Notes under the pieces: generated by a model
What the model saw: only the letters and a program-made list of their open reading frames with translations
What the model was told of the DNA's origin: nothing
Databases searched by the model: none
Shown: one piece after another, positions 1 through 7,985 of the stretch
Numbering within the stretch: position 1 is the stretch's first letter
Layout of the letters: each line of letters begins with the position of its first letter
Source: Clostridia bacterium
GTDB taxonomy: Bacteria > Bacillota > Clostridia > Christensenellales > Borkfalkiaceae
Direction of reading: 5' to 3'
DNA length: 49,852 bases
Assembly (NCBI GenBank): GCA_017397305.1
Contig: JAFQJB010000013.1
Location: forward strand, 1 to 49,852
Position numbers and translations under genes: made by a program

Positions 1-325
1 CGCCCATCTGCTGCATGGCCTGTACAACGGCTTTGACATGGGTGCCCAGCAGATCGGCGCGAATGGCGGCTTTTTTTGCATCATCCACCGTAACGCAGCT
101 TTTGGCGCCGGGCGTCGAGGCAATGAGATGTTCCTCCTCCAGCAGCTTATAGGACTTCTGCACCGTATTGGGGTTGACCCCCAGCAGGGCCGAAAGCACA
201 CGGCGAGAGGGCATTTCATCGCCGTCCCGGATCTGGCCGGCGGCGATTCCCTGCTTGATATAGAGGATGATCTGCTGATAGATGGGGCTTTGGTCATTGG
301 GGATGAAGTGCTCAAAAGAGATCAT
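1..325 (-). CDS. GntR-family regulator, YtrA subfamily (3' end outside window)
   Basis: This is a DNA-binding repressor of the GntR superfamily. The visible 108 residues begin MISFEHFIPNDQSPIYQQI, then a winged helix-turn-helix with the hallmark PSRRVLSALLGVNPNTVQKS and YKLLEEEHLI (about residues 35-65). The short helical tail that follows (HVKAVVQAMQQMG) is typical of the YtrA subgroup, whose members have only a small C-terminal dimerisation domain and usually sit first in an ABC-transporter operon. That operon would lie beyond base 1. The start is the ATG at 323-325, preceded on the minus strand by a good AAGGAGG ribosome site. Upstream are a consensus promoter and two operator-like palindromes, so self-repression is likely. 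Base composition is GC-rich, like the neighbouring phospholipase D gene and unlike everything after 1490. Confidence 0.85.
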   Translation of the reverse strand, partial: MISFEHFIPNDQSPIYQQIILYIKQGIAAGQIRDGDEMPSRRVLSALLGVNPNTVQKSYKLLEEEHLIASTPGAKSCVTVDDAKKAAIRADLLGTHVKAVVQAMQQMG

Positions 326-369
326 ACAGGGCGCTTCCTCCTTCTTTGTTGGATTTGTTCATGAACATA

Positions 370-395
370 AACTGTATTACTCGAGTGGTACGGTT
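370..395. promoter_or_regulatory. Operator-like palindrome 1 (proximal)
   Basis: An imperfect 26-bp inverted repeat with half-sites AACTGTATTAC and, on the other strand, AACCGTACCAC (8 of 11 identical). It lies just downstream of the -10 element of the GntR promoter and is one 27-bp period away from a second, better copy. Inferred to be a binding site for the GntR protein encoded at 1-325. Confidence 0.6.
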
Positions 396-396
396 T

Positions 397-422
397 AACT
401 GTATTATACCAGTGATACAGTT
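397..422. promoter_or_regulatory. Operator-like palindrome 2 (over the -10)
   Basis: A 26-bp inverted repeat whose outer arms, AACTGTAT (397-404) and ATACAGTT (415-422), are perfect complements. It covers the -10 element at 403-408, so a bound repressor would block the polymerase. It shares the AACTGTATTA start with palindrome 1 and lies exactly 27 bp from it. Inferred autoregulatory operator of the GntR gene. Confidence 0.65.
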
Positions 423-431
423 CGCTGTCAA
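403..431 (-). promoter_or_regulatory. Consensus sigma-A promoter of the GntR gene
   Basis: Reading the minus strand, TTGACA (431-426) is followed after exactly 17 bases by TATAAT (408-403), a perfect match to the vegetative consensus. Transcription would start near 396 and run into the GntR gene. Such a strong promoter overlapped by two palindromes fits a gene that is tightly repressed until an inducer is present. Confidence 0.85.
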
Positions 432-437
432 GGGGAT

Positions 438-476
438 AGAAAAAGGCCCCGTCTGCAGAAGTGCAGACGAGGCCCA
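438..476 (-). terminator. Intrinsic terminator of the phospholipase D gene
   Basis: On the minus strand a GC-rich hairpin (arms around 464-475 and 445-457, both containing TCTGCA/TGCAGA) is followed by a run of five T. It lies 30 bases past the stop of the phospholipase D-like gene and directly before the GntR promoter, so it separates the two transcription units. Confidence 0.85.
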
Positions 477-506
477 AACAGGGGGAGAGAAATGGGTAAG
501 TGTGAT

Positions 507-1481
507 TTATAAAAGATGGCGGAAGGGCCGCTCAAAGAGGCGCAGCAGGCCGAGCATACGGCCGCGTGCAGGGGAGATATCCAATACCGTGGGATCACCG
601 GCCGGCGTGGCCTGCGTTTCGACGGCTTCCATAAAGGCCTTGAGTTGTCGGGCCAGTTCCGGACTGTCGATGGCCAGCATCAGTTCGCTGTCGATATAGG
701 CGCTGCGCATATCAAAGTTGAAGGAGCCGACAACAGCCAGCCGTTCGTCGATGCAGATGGCCTTGGTATGGCTGGAGCGGCTGCCGTGGTATTCAAGAAT
801 ATCGGCACCGGTATCCAGCAGATTCTGCTTGTCGTTGAGATAGACGGCTGCACCAAAGAGATTGGCCGAGGTACAGGGGCTGTTGAGGGTGATGCGCAGA
901 GCGGTATTTTGAGCGATGCGGGCCAGATCCTGCTTCATTGCACGGCTGCAGATCAGATACGGCGTATGCACCAGCACTTCTTCCTCTGCGTTCTCCATCA
1001 GATCACATAGGGCCTGCCAGACAATGGGGGCTTTTGACTTGGGGTCAAGGGAAGAAGCGATCAGGGTGATCTGATTGCAGGGCGCTGTGCGGCTTGCATA
1101 ATCAAAGGCAGGCAGATCTTCAGACAGCATGGCAGCATGGGCCCGAAGCTGGTTAAAACAGCTTTCGATGATTTTCGGATCGGTTTCGGCAGGCAGGGAA
1201 AGGGTATCCTTGCGGGCGAGAACGGCCTGATAGCGTGCCGTCAGCTGCTCGATGACCGCACCGCCGCCGGTGACCAATACGTCCAGATCGATATTATGGA
1301 TCCTGGCGGGGTAATCACCCAGGAAATAATCGTGGCAGTTGCGGCCGCCCAGAAGCAGAGTTTCACCGTCGCAGATCAGATATTTTTCATGCATACGGGC
1401 CATGGCTTTGCCGGGACGCAATACATTTCCGGGTGCATAAACATGAAAACCGATGTTGGGATGGGCGGCCAGTGCCGTGAA
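507..1481 (-). CDS. Phospholipase D-like / cardiolipin synthase-type protein, 5'-truncated
   Basis: A phospholipase D superfamily enzyme (PLDc_2 type), which transfers phosphatidyl groups and often makes cardiolipin at the membrane. Both catalytic HKD motifs are present: HEKYLICD followed by LLLGGRN, and HTKAICID followed by VVGSFNFD. The reading frame stays open and family-like upstream of the first possible start (a TTG at 1421), reading AAHPNIGFHVYAPGNVL, up to about 1480. A stop follows at 1491-1493 inside what is clearly another gene's sequence. Relatives are usually well over 400 residues, so the N-terminal part is missing. I therefore read it as cut off at the sequence junction near 1480-1490, not as starting at the TTG. 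Composition is GC-rich. Confidence 0.8.
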   Translation of the reverse strand, partial: FTALAAHPNIGFHVYAPGNVLRPGKAMARMHEKYLICDGETLLLGGRNCHDYFLGDYPARIHNIDLDVLVTGGGAVIEQLTARYQAVLARKDTLSLPAETDPKIIESCFNQLRAHAAMLSEDLPAFDYASRTAPCNQITLIASSLDPKSKAPIVWQALCDLMENAEEEVLVHTPYLICSRAMKQDLARIAQNTALRITLNSPCTSANLFGAAVYLNDKQNLLDTGADILEYHGSRSSHTKAICIDERLAVVGSFNFDMRSAYIDSELMLAIDSPELARQLKAFMEAVETQATPAGDPTVLDISPARGRMLGLLRLFERPFRHLL

Positions 1482-1482
1482 G

Positions 1483-1584
1483 GTGAACGTTCAAAATTTC
1501 CGCTTGGCAATCACCGATGCTACAAGGATTACGCTTAAAAACGCACTTACCTTGCTCGGCATTGAAACAGTGGAGCAAATGTAA
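1483..1584 (+). CDS. argS: Arginyl-tRNA synthetase, C-terminal 33 codons only
   Basis: The last 33 codons of a class I arginyl-tRNA synthetase. The peptide RLAITDATRITLKNAL followed by TLLGIETVEQM and stop matches the ArgRS C-terminus, which normally ends in (V/L)LKNAL..LLGI..PE(R/K)M. The tail belongs to the anticodon-binding helical domain. Everything upstream is missing: before about 1483 the sequence becomes the minus-strand phospholipase D gene. The stop codon overlaps the start of the next gene (TAATG), so the two were one operon. An essential enzyme reduced to its tail argues that the break is an assembly join, or that a full copy lies elsewhere. Confidence 0.75.
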   Translation: MNVQNFRLAITDATRITLKNALTLLGIETVEQM

Positions 1585-2231
1585 TGAATAAAGCAGTTAT
1601 TTTTGACCTTGACGGAACGCTTTTGCACACACTTCCCGACATCCATTTTTACGTTAACGAGATGTTATCCCATTACGGCTATCCCTTGCGCAGTGAAGAG
1701 GAAGTTATGCAATTTATCGGTTGCGGGTCAAGAAATCTTATAAAGCTTAGCCTTCCGGAAGGTCTAACCGATGATGAGATAAGCGAAAGGCACGCATACT
1801 ACAACAAGGTTTATACCGAGTCTGGAAGTCCTAAAACCAAACTTTTCGACGGGATTGAAGAGGTTTTAAGGGGCTTAAAGCAAAGGGGCTATAAGCTTGC
1901 AATATTGACCAACAAACCTCAAGAGACGACCGATAACGTTTACGAACGTTATATGAAGCATCTCGGCTTTGATAAAGTGGTGGGGCAAAGTGCAACGGTA
2001 AAAGTTAAACCCGACCCCACAACTGCAAACGCTATTTTAAGGGAGTTTGACGTTTTAGTGGAGAATGCGTACTTCGTTGGTGACGGAGAGACCGACGTTC
2101 AAACGTCAATCAACGTTAAAACCAACGGAATTGCGGTGCTTTGGGGATATCGCACAAAAGAACAATTAAAGTTGGCTGGTGCAAACGTTTTTGCAAATAA
2201 GCCTTTAGATTTACTTTCATTAATCAAATAA
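1584..2231 (+). CDS. HAD-superfamily phosphatase, phosphoglycolate phosphatase-like
   Basis: A 215-aa haloacid dehalogenase-type hydrolase of the Gph/PGMB group, expected to remove phosphate from small metabolites in the cytoplasm. Motif I is FDLDGTL (nucleophile Asp8, acid/base Asp10), motif II is the Thr in AILTNK, motif III the Lys in VKVKPDP, motif IV VGDGETDV. A helical cap domain occupies about residues 15-85, as in phosphoglycolate phosphatases. The start overlaps the argS stop (TAATG), implying translational coupling. The physiological substrate cannot be told from sequence; 2-phosphoglycolate is the family default. Confidence 0.85.
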   Translation: MNKAVIFDLDGTLLHTLPDIHFYVNEMLSHYGYPLRSEEEVMQFIGCGSRNLIKLSLPEGLTDDEISERHAYYNKVYTESGSPKTKLFDGIEEVLRGLKQRGYKLAILTNKPQETTDNVYERYMKHLGFDKVVGQSATVKVKPDPTTANAILREFDVLVENAYFVGDGETDVQTSINVKTNGIAVLWGYRTKEQLKLAGANVFANKPLDLLSLIK

Positions 2232-2302
2232 TTTCTATTTATTTTTTTTCGATTAAAAATCATTTATTTATCAAAACTTAATAAGTTGCAAGGAGGGTAA
2301 TT

Positions 2303-3505
2303 TTGAACAAAATATACCAAACTGCAATCATTGGAGGAGGCTCGGCGGGACTTATGACCGCCGTAGAACTCGTCAGTGGTAGTGACGCACTTAAAGGTAG
2401 TGACGTTGTTATTTTGGAGCGCAACGATAGGGTAGGTAAAAAACTTATCGCCACGGGGAATGGGCAAGGCAACTTGACCAACCTTAATTTCGGTGCGGAG
2501 TTTTTCTATGGAAATTCTAATTTTATCAACGCGTTTATCGAGAGTGCAAAAGAGATTAACTTAATTGAATACCTAAAAAAACTTGGCATTTATACCTTTG
2601 CGAATAAAGAGGGAAAGGTCTATCCGCTCTCCCGCCAAGCAAGTTCGGTTTTAGACACTATTAGGCTATACCTTAATAAAAGGGGTGTTGAAGAAATCAC
2701 TTCTTGTAAGGTAAATAAGGTTGAAAGAGAAGGTAACAAATACAAAATACAAGCGGAAGGCAAAACCTTTTATGCTATTAACGTGGTTTTTGCTTTCGGT
2801 GGTGCGGTTGCAAAGCAATTTGGCACGGACGGAAGCGCTTATGCACTTCTAGAGGGGTTTGGTCACAAATGCACCAAGACCTATCCGTCGCTCGTTCAAT
2901 TAAAGACCGAACTTGATAAAATAAGGGGGCTTAAAGGCTTAAAAGAGGTTGCAAAGGTGACCGCTATCAAAGGTGGCAAAGAGCTTATGAGTGTTACGGG
3001 TGACCTTTTGTTTACCGAGTTTGGCGTTTCGGGTTCAACGATTTTTTCCCTTTCGGCTTGCGTTGTCGATAAAGAAGACGTAACTTTGAAGGTGGAATTT
3101 TTGCCCGACCTTAATCAAGAGCAAATTGAGAGCATATTATTAGATAGAGAACAATATTGCGCTCACCTACAAGACGAATATTTGTTAGGATTAATCAACA
3201 AGCGGGTTGGACAAGCGGTGTTAAAGGCGGCAAGAAGTAAGTGTGCAAAAGACGTCGCCTTTGCCCTTAAAAACTTTACCTTAAATGTTACTGGCAATCT
3301 CGGTGCAAATTATGCGCAAGTAACCAAGGGCGGTATAAAAACCGATTACGTGGACGAAAATTCTTATCAAAGCAAATTAACAAAAAACCTATATATAATC
3401 GGTGAAGCACTTGACGTGGACGGCGATTGCGGTGGGTATAACCTCACCTTTGCCTTCGTTTCGGCAATCAAGTGCGCAAAATCAATAAAACAATCAATAA
3501 GGTGA
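2303..3505 (+). CDS. NAD(P)/FAD-dependent oxidoreductase, HI0933/BaiN family
   Basis: A 400-aa flavoprotein of the HI0933/YhiN/BaiN family. The N-terminal dinucleotide-binding motif is IIGGGSAGLMTA (residues 9-20), then ERNDRVGKKLIATGNGQGNLTN, the family signature that includes a conserved GNG(R/Q)CN-type segment. A second FAD-contacting region is FAFGGAV, and the C-terminus has GDCGGYNLTFAFVSA. Some clostridial relatives reduce bile-acid intermediates, but most are uncharacterised, so no substrate is assigned. The start is a TTG at 2303, chosen because AGGAGGG lies 5 bases upstream and the fold begins there. It follows the phosphatase by 71 AT-rich bases and precedes rho by 3 bases, so it is co-transcribed with rho. 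Confidence 0.85.
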   Translation: MNKIYQTAIIGGGSAGLMTAVELVSGSDALKGSDVVILERNDRVGKKLIATGNGQGNLTNLNFGAEFFYGNSNFINAFIESAKEINLIEYLKKLGIYTFANKEGKVYPLSRQASSVLDTIRLYLNKRGVEEITSCKVNKVEREGNKYKIQAEGKTFYAINVVFAFGGAVAKQFGTDGSAYALLEGFGHKCTKTYPSLVQLKTELDKIRGLKGLKEVAKVTAIKGGKELMSVTGDLLFTEFGVSGSTIFSLSACVVDKEDVTLKVEFLPDLNQEQIESILLDREQYCAHLQDEYLLGLINKRVGQAVLKAARSKCAKDVAFALKNFTLNVTGNLGANYAQVTKGGIKTDYVDENSYQSKLTKNLYIIGEALDVDGDCGGYNLTFAFVSAIKCAKSIKQSIR

Positions 3506-3508
3506 ATT

Positions 3509-4918
3509 ATGAGTGATTTTATAATTTTTACTAGACAAAAACTTAACGAACAATCCTTAGTCGTACTTAGAGAAGTGGGTAGACAAATCGGTGTTAAAGC
3601 CCCCGCGGCAAAAAACAAAGCGCAACTAATCAAAGACATAATGGCAGTGCAAAGCGGTGAATTGGAGCCAGTGCCCCCAAGTAATTACGGCGCGCCAACA
3701 AAGTTTAGGGCGGACGTTTCACACCTAAAAAAGTCAAACTTACCATACGACGATACCAAAGTAAGTAAATTAAATTTTAAGGATAGTCAGCCTCAACCCG
3801 ACGAGTTTACAACAGAGGGGTATTTTGAGCAAGTTTCCACCTTTGGTTTTGTGCGTGCGAAAGAATACGAAACGTCAACCTTAGACGTTTTTATATCCCA
3901 ACAAAACATAAAAAAATATTCCTTGCGTGCGGGGGATAAAGTAAAGGCTGTTGGTAAGACCAATAAGGACGGCGAAACTGCTGGCGCTCTAAAAGAAATT
4001 CTTGAAATCAACGGCGTGGAATTATCAAAGATTGCAAAAAGAAAAAACTTTGACGAACTTGTTCCTTGCTATCCCACAGAGAGAATTAAGTTGGAGAGAG
4101 CGGGGGAAGAAAACGACCTTGCTATACGCTGTATTGACCTCTTTGCACCTATCGGTAAAGGTCAACGTGGACTTATCGTTGCACCGCCAAAAACGGGAAA
4201 GACGACCATTATCAAAATGATTGCAAAGGCAATCGAGAAAAATAACCCCGAAATCAAACTTATTGTGCTTCTCATCGACGAACGTCCTGAAGAAGTTACC
4301 GACATTCGCCGTTCAGTAGGGGCAGAAGTCGTTTATTCGACCTTTGACGAGGGGGCTGAACATCACGTTAAGAGTGCTGAACTTGTTATATCAAGGGCAA
4401 AACGCATGGTTGAAGAGGGTAAAGACGTGGTTATTTTGATGGACTCTATCACAAGGCTTGCACGCGCGTATAATAGCACTGTCGAATCGTCCGGAAAACT
4501 TTTATCCGGCGGTATAGACCCCGTTGCTTTGCAAGGACCGAAGAAATTTTTTGGTACGGCAAGAAACGTTGAAGGAGAGGGAAGTTTAACCATAATATCT
4601 ACTGCCCTTATCGACACTGGAAGCCGTATGGACGAAGTTATTTTTGAAGAGTTTAAGGGTACTGGTAATATGGAAATTCACCTATCTAAAGAGTTAAGCG
4701 AAAAACGTGTTTTCCCTGCTATAGACCTATATAAATCGGGAACAAGAAAGGAAGAACTTTTGCTTAGCGAAAAGGAACTTTCAACCGTTATAAAACTACG
4801 CAAAATTTTAGAGAAAAAGGAAGACGCAACCGACAACCTTTTAGAAATGATGAAAAAGACCAAAGACAACCTCGATTTAACCGAGAGAGTTGACGCATGG
4901 CTCAAACTTTACAAGTAA
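3509..4918 (+). CDS. rho: Transcription termination factor Rho
   Basis: Hexameric RNA-dependent ATPase that ends transcription by translocating along untranslated RNA. It has 469 aa versus about 420-430 in the classical proteins. The extra length is a polar linker (about residues 50-100) between the N-terminal Rho_N helices and the RNA-binding cold-shock-like domain (GYFEQVSTFGFVRA, about 104-168). The ATPase domain has Walker A APPKTGKTT (225-233), LLIDERPEEVTD (255-266), Walker B VVILMDS (Asp312) and SITRLARAYN. The Shine-Dalgarno AAGGTGA overlaps the end of the preceding gene. The methyltransferase gene begins 4 bases after the stop, so the two probably share a transcript. Confidence 0.95.
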   Translation: MSDFIIFTRQKLNEQSLVVLREVGRQIGVKAPAAKNKAQLIKDIMAVQSGELEPVPPSNYGAPTKFRADVSHLKKSNLPYDDTKVSKLNFKDSQPQPDEFTTEGYFEQVSTFGFVRAKEYETSTLDVFISQQNIKKYSLRAGDKVKAVGKTNKDGETAGALKEILEINGVELSKIAKRKNFDELVPCYPTERIKLERAGEENDLAIRCIDLFAPIGKGQRGLIVAPPKTGKTTIIKMIAKAIEKNNPEIKLIVLLIDERPEEVTDIRRSVGAEVVYSTFDEGAEHHVKSAELVISRAKRMVEEGKDVVILMDSITRLARAYNSTVESSGKLLSGGIDPVALQGPKKFFGTARNVEGEGSLTIISTALIDTGSRMDEVIFEEFKGTGNMEIHLSKELSEKRVFPAIDLYKSGTRKEELLLSEKELSTVIKLRKILEKKEDATDNLLEMMKKTKDNLDLTERVDAWLKLYK

Positions 4919-4922
4919 AAAA

Positions 4923-5849
4923 ATGAAATCGATAAGAAACAAAACCATAGACTTTCCGATAGAGCAGGCAAACGAGTATCTTAAAGGGGTTGTCGACGGC
5001 AAAGAGGCAACCACCATTGAACCCGACAGCGTTGTTTGTGGCAATGCTTATGAGGTTGTTAAAAAGATAAAGGATAAATCTATTGACCTGTTGATAGTCG
5101 ACCCGCCGTATAATCTCGACAAAGCCTATCACGGCAACAAGTTTAAGAAGATGGGTAAGGGCGCATACGCCGAATACACTGAAGGCTGGATACAAGCGGT
5201 AAAGGATAAACTCAAAGACAATGCTAGTATCTACGTTTGCTGTGATTGGCAAAGTTCAATCTTAATAGGTAGCGTAATAGACAGCCACTTTTATCTTCGC
5301 AACCGCATAACTTGGCAAAGAGAAAAGGGACGGGGTGCAAGTAAGAACTGGAAGAACGGATTAGAAGACGTTTTCTTTGCAACGGTTGGCGAAGATTACA
5401 CCTTTAACCTAAACGCAGTTAAGCAAAGAAAAAAGGTGCTTGCACCATATAAAGATAACGGCGTTCCAAAAGATTGGTGTGAAACTGAAGAGGGTAAGTA
5501 TCGCAACACCTGTCCTTCAAACTTTTGGGACGATATCTCAATTCCCTACTGGTCAATGGCTGAAAACACCGCTCACCCCACCCAAAAACCCGAAAAGCTT
5601 ATAGCAAAACTCATTTTGGCATCTTCAAACAAGGGCGACGTTGTACTCGATATGTTTGCGGGAAGCGGAACAACGGGGGTGGTTTGCAAAAAGTTAGGTC
5701 GCAAATTTATCACTATAGAGCAAAACCCACTATACTGCGCATGGACGGAAAAGAGGCTTGAAATGGCAAAAGACGACCCAACCATTCAAGGTTACGAACA
5801 AGGCGTGTTCTGGGAACGCAACAGTAAGCCAAAATCTCAGCGCAATTAA
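4923..5849 (+). CDS. Orphan beta-class DNA methyltransferase (N6-adenine or N4-cytosine)
   Basis: A 308-aa S-adenosylmethionine-dependent DNA amino-methyltransferase. Motif IV, VDPPYNL (Asp60), comes first. The AdoMet motif I, DMFAGSGTTG (about 243-252), comes near the C-terminus after HPTQKPEKLI. That order defines the beta class (CcrM, HinfI and RsrI types). DPPYN does not by itself separate adenine from cytosine-N4 methylation. No restriction endonuclease gene adjoins it, so it is an orphan as seen here. The start chosen is the ATG at 4923, with no clear ribosome site, so reading is probably coupled to rho. A TTG at 4890 inside rho is the alternative and would add 11 residues. A terminator follows at 5867. 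Confidence 0.85.
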   Translation: MKSIRNKTIDFPIEQANEYLKGVVDGKEATTIEPDSVVCGNAYEVVKKIKDKSIDLLIVDPPYNLDKAYHGNKFKKMGKGAYAEYTEGWIQAVKDKLKDNASIYVCCDWQSSILIGSVIDSHFYLRNRITWQREKGRGASKNWKNGLEDVFFATVGEDYTFNLNAVKQRKKVLAPYKDNGVPKDWCETEEGKYRNTCPSNFWDDISIPYWSMAENTAHPTQKPEKLIAKLILASSNKGDVVLDMFAGSGTTGVVCKKLGRKFITIEQNPLYCAWTEKRLEMAKDDPTIQGYEQGVFWERNSKPKSQRN

Positions 5850-5866
5850 ATGACAAATTTTAAAAT

Positions 5867-5907
5867 AATTTCTCCGTTTTCATTCTTGATAAGCGGAGAA
5901 ATTTTTA
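5867..5907 (+). terminator. Intrinsic terminator after the methyltransferase
   Basis: Ten-base perfect inverted repeat AATTTCTCCG (5867-5876) / CGGAGAAATT (5894-5903), with a 17-base loop and a T-rich tail. It ends the phosphatase-flavoprotein-rho-methyltransferase unit. Confidence 0.75.
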
Positions 5908-5946
5908 TATTATCGCGTCTAAATGCGAAAAATTTGTGTTTAGAAC

Positions 5947-5975
5947 TTGAAAAAAAGCACAATATGTAGTATACT
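5947..5975 (+). promoter_or_regulatory. Sigma-A promoter of the topoisomerase operon
   Basis: TTGAAA (5947-5952), 17-base spacer, TATACT (5970-5975). It lies about 40 bases before the B-subunit start, whose ribosome site TAGGAGA is at about 6003. Confidence 0.75.
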
Positions 5976-6017
5976 ATAAGAAATTAATCTTTAAATGTAG
6001 GTTTAGGAGAAAAGTTA

Positions 6018-7970
6018 ATGGCAAAAAACACTTACAAAGCTGAGGACATAAAAATCTTAGAGGGACTTGACGCGGTAAGGCTTCGCCCCGGTATGTATAT
6101 CGGCACCACTTCGGTTAAAGGGCTTCATCATATTTTATGGGAAATCGTGGACAACGCAGTTGACGAAGCGGCAAACGGATATGCTAATAAAATTGAGATT
6201 AAGTTATATAAAGACGGCAGTGCATCGGTAGAAGACAACGGAAGGGGTATCCCAACGGACATTCACTCTAAAGCCGGCGTTTCTGGGGTTGAGGTTGTTT
6301 TTACCCAACTGCATGCGGGCGGAAAGTTTGGCTCTGAAAACTATAACTATTCGGGTGGACTTCACGGCGTAGGTGCGTCGGTAACCAACGCACTCTCCGA
6401 ATGGCTTGAGGTAGAAGTGTATAAAGACGTCGTTTATAAGATGGCGTTCCATAGTTATTTAGATGAAAAGACGGGAAAGGTTAAATCGGGTATCCCCGTT
6501 GCACCATTAAAAAAGACGGCAGAGAAGACCAAGAAAAAAGGAACGTTCGTAAGGTTTTTGCCTGATAAAAGAGTGTTTGAAACAACCGAGTTTTCGGTTG
6601 AAACAATACTTAAAAGACTTCGTGAACTAGCCTTTTTGAATAAAGGACTAGAGATAAAGTTTTACGACGAAAATACCGATTATAGTAGAACGTATAAGTT
6701 TGACGGCGGTGTTATAGACTTTATAAAATACCTAAACCAAGGCAAAACCACACTTTATCCCGAACCGATTTACGCAACGGCAACCAAGGATAACATATTC
6801 GTGGAGTTTGCTATTCAGCATACCGATGCGTACGTGGATAGCGTTTGTTCATACGTAAACAATATCCCGACCAGCGAAGGCGGTATGCACGAAACGGGCT
6901 TTAGGTCGGGCTTAACTAGAACGTTTAACGATTACGCAAGACAAAGAAATATCTTAAAAGATAAAGACGATAATCTTTTGGGTGACGACTTTAAGGAAGG
7001 ATTGACGGCAATTTTATCTATAAAGATGCAAAACGTTCAGTTTGAAGGTCAAACCAAAGGAAAACTTGGCAACCCCGAAGCGCGTGTTGCAGTTGAGAGT
7101 GTTACGGTTAGCGAACTTGAAACGCTTATGAACAACAAAAAACTCGCAAAGGTTTTCGATACGGTCATTGCAAAGGCAATGGGGGCTGCAAAGGCAAGAC
7201 TTGCGGCGAGAAAGGCTAAAGAGATTGCAAGAGCATCAAAGAGTATAGAGGCGCAAAACCTTGTTGGTAAACTTGCGGGGTGCTCTGGTAGAAAGGCAGA
7301 ACTTAACGAACTATTTATAGTTGAGGGTGACTCTGCGGGCGGAAGCGCAAAGCAAGCACGCGTGCGTCAATATCAAGCCATATTGCCACTTAGAGGAAAA
7401 CCACTTAACGTAGAAAAGAAAAAGATAGACCAAATTTTACAAAATGAAGAAATAAGAACGATAATCAGTGCACTCGGCACGGGAATCGGTTCGGAATTTG
7501 ATTTAGATAGTCTAAAATACCATAAAGTAATAATCCTATCCGATGCAGACCAAGACGGCGCGCATATTAGGGCAATATTACTTACCTTCTTCTTTAGGTA
7601 TATGAAAGAACTTGTAACGGCAGGTCACGTCTACATCGGTATGCCACCGCTTTACAAGGTGCATAAAGGTAACGTCGAAGAATATGCTTATGACGATAAG
7701 GAACTGCAAGAAAAGATTGTAAAGGTAGGTAGAGGTTACTCCTTGCAACGCTATAAAGGTCTTGGTGAAATGAACCCCTCTCAACTTTGGGATACGACCT
7801 TAAACCCCGAAACTCGCTCTTTAATGCAAGTTACTATTGACGACGCGGCAGAGGCGGATAGGCTTATCACCGTGCTTATGGGTGACGAAGTAGGGGAGAG
7901 AAAGAAATACATTTTTGAACACGCAAACTTCAATAAGGAAGATAAGTTTGCCAAAATTAAGCGTTCATAA
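6018..7970 (+). CDS. gyrB: Type IIA DNA topoisomerase B subunit (GyrB/ParE)
   Basis: The 650-aa ATPase subunit of a type IIA topoisomerase, working with the next gene to change DNA supercoiling or unlink DNA. The GHKL ATPase domain begins LEGLDAVRLRPGMYIG, with VDNAVDEA, DNGRGIP and GGLHGVGASVTNAL. The transducer domain has the QTKGKLGNPEA switch region. The TOPRIM domain holds VEGDSAGGSA (Glu436) and SDADQDGAHI (Asp509), followed by QRYKGLGEMNP. Short motifs (KLAGC, LNVEKKK, ALGTGIG) lean towards gyrase rather than ParE, but the partner lacks a clear GyrA box. Clostridia often carry a second such pair away from dnaA, so topoisomerase IV is a real alternative. The ATG follows a good AGGAGA site. 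Confidence 0.85.
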   Translation: MAKNTYKAEDIKILEGLDAVRLRPGMYIGTTSVKGLHHILWEIVDNAVDEAANGYANKIEIKLYKDGSASVEDNGRGIPTDIHSKAGVSGVEVVFTQLHAGGKFGSENYNYSGGLHGVGASVTNALSEWLEVEVYKDVVYKMAFHSYLDEKTGKVKSGIPVAPLKKTAEKTKKKGTFVRFLPDKRVFETTEFSVETILKRLRELAFLNKGLEIKFYDENTDYSRTYKFDGGVIDFIKYLNQGKTTLYPEPIYATATKDNIFVEFAIQHTDAYVDSVCSYVNNIPTSEGGMHETGFRSGLTRTFNDYARQRNILKDKDDNLLGDDFKEGLTAILSIKMQNVQFEGQTKGKLGNPEARVAVESVTVSELETLMNNKKLAKVFDTVIAKAMGAAKARLAARKAKEIARASKSIEAQNLVGKLAGCSGRKAELNELFIVEGDSAGGSAKQARVRQYQAILPLRGKPLNVEKKKIDQILQNEEIRTIISALGTGIGSEFDLDSLKYHKVIILSDADQDGAHIRAILLTFFFRYMKELVTAGHVYIGMPPLYKVHKGNVEEYAYDDKELQEKIVKVGRGYSLQRYKGLGEMNPSQLWDTTLNPETRSLMQVTIDDAAEADRLITVLMGDEVGERKKYIFEHANFNKEDKFAKIKRS

Positions 7971-7985
7971 GGGTAGGTGACAAAA

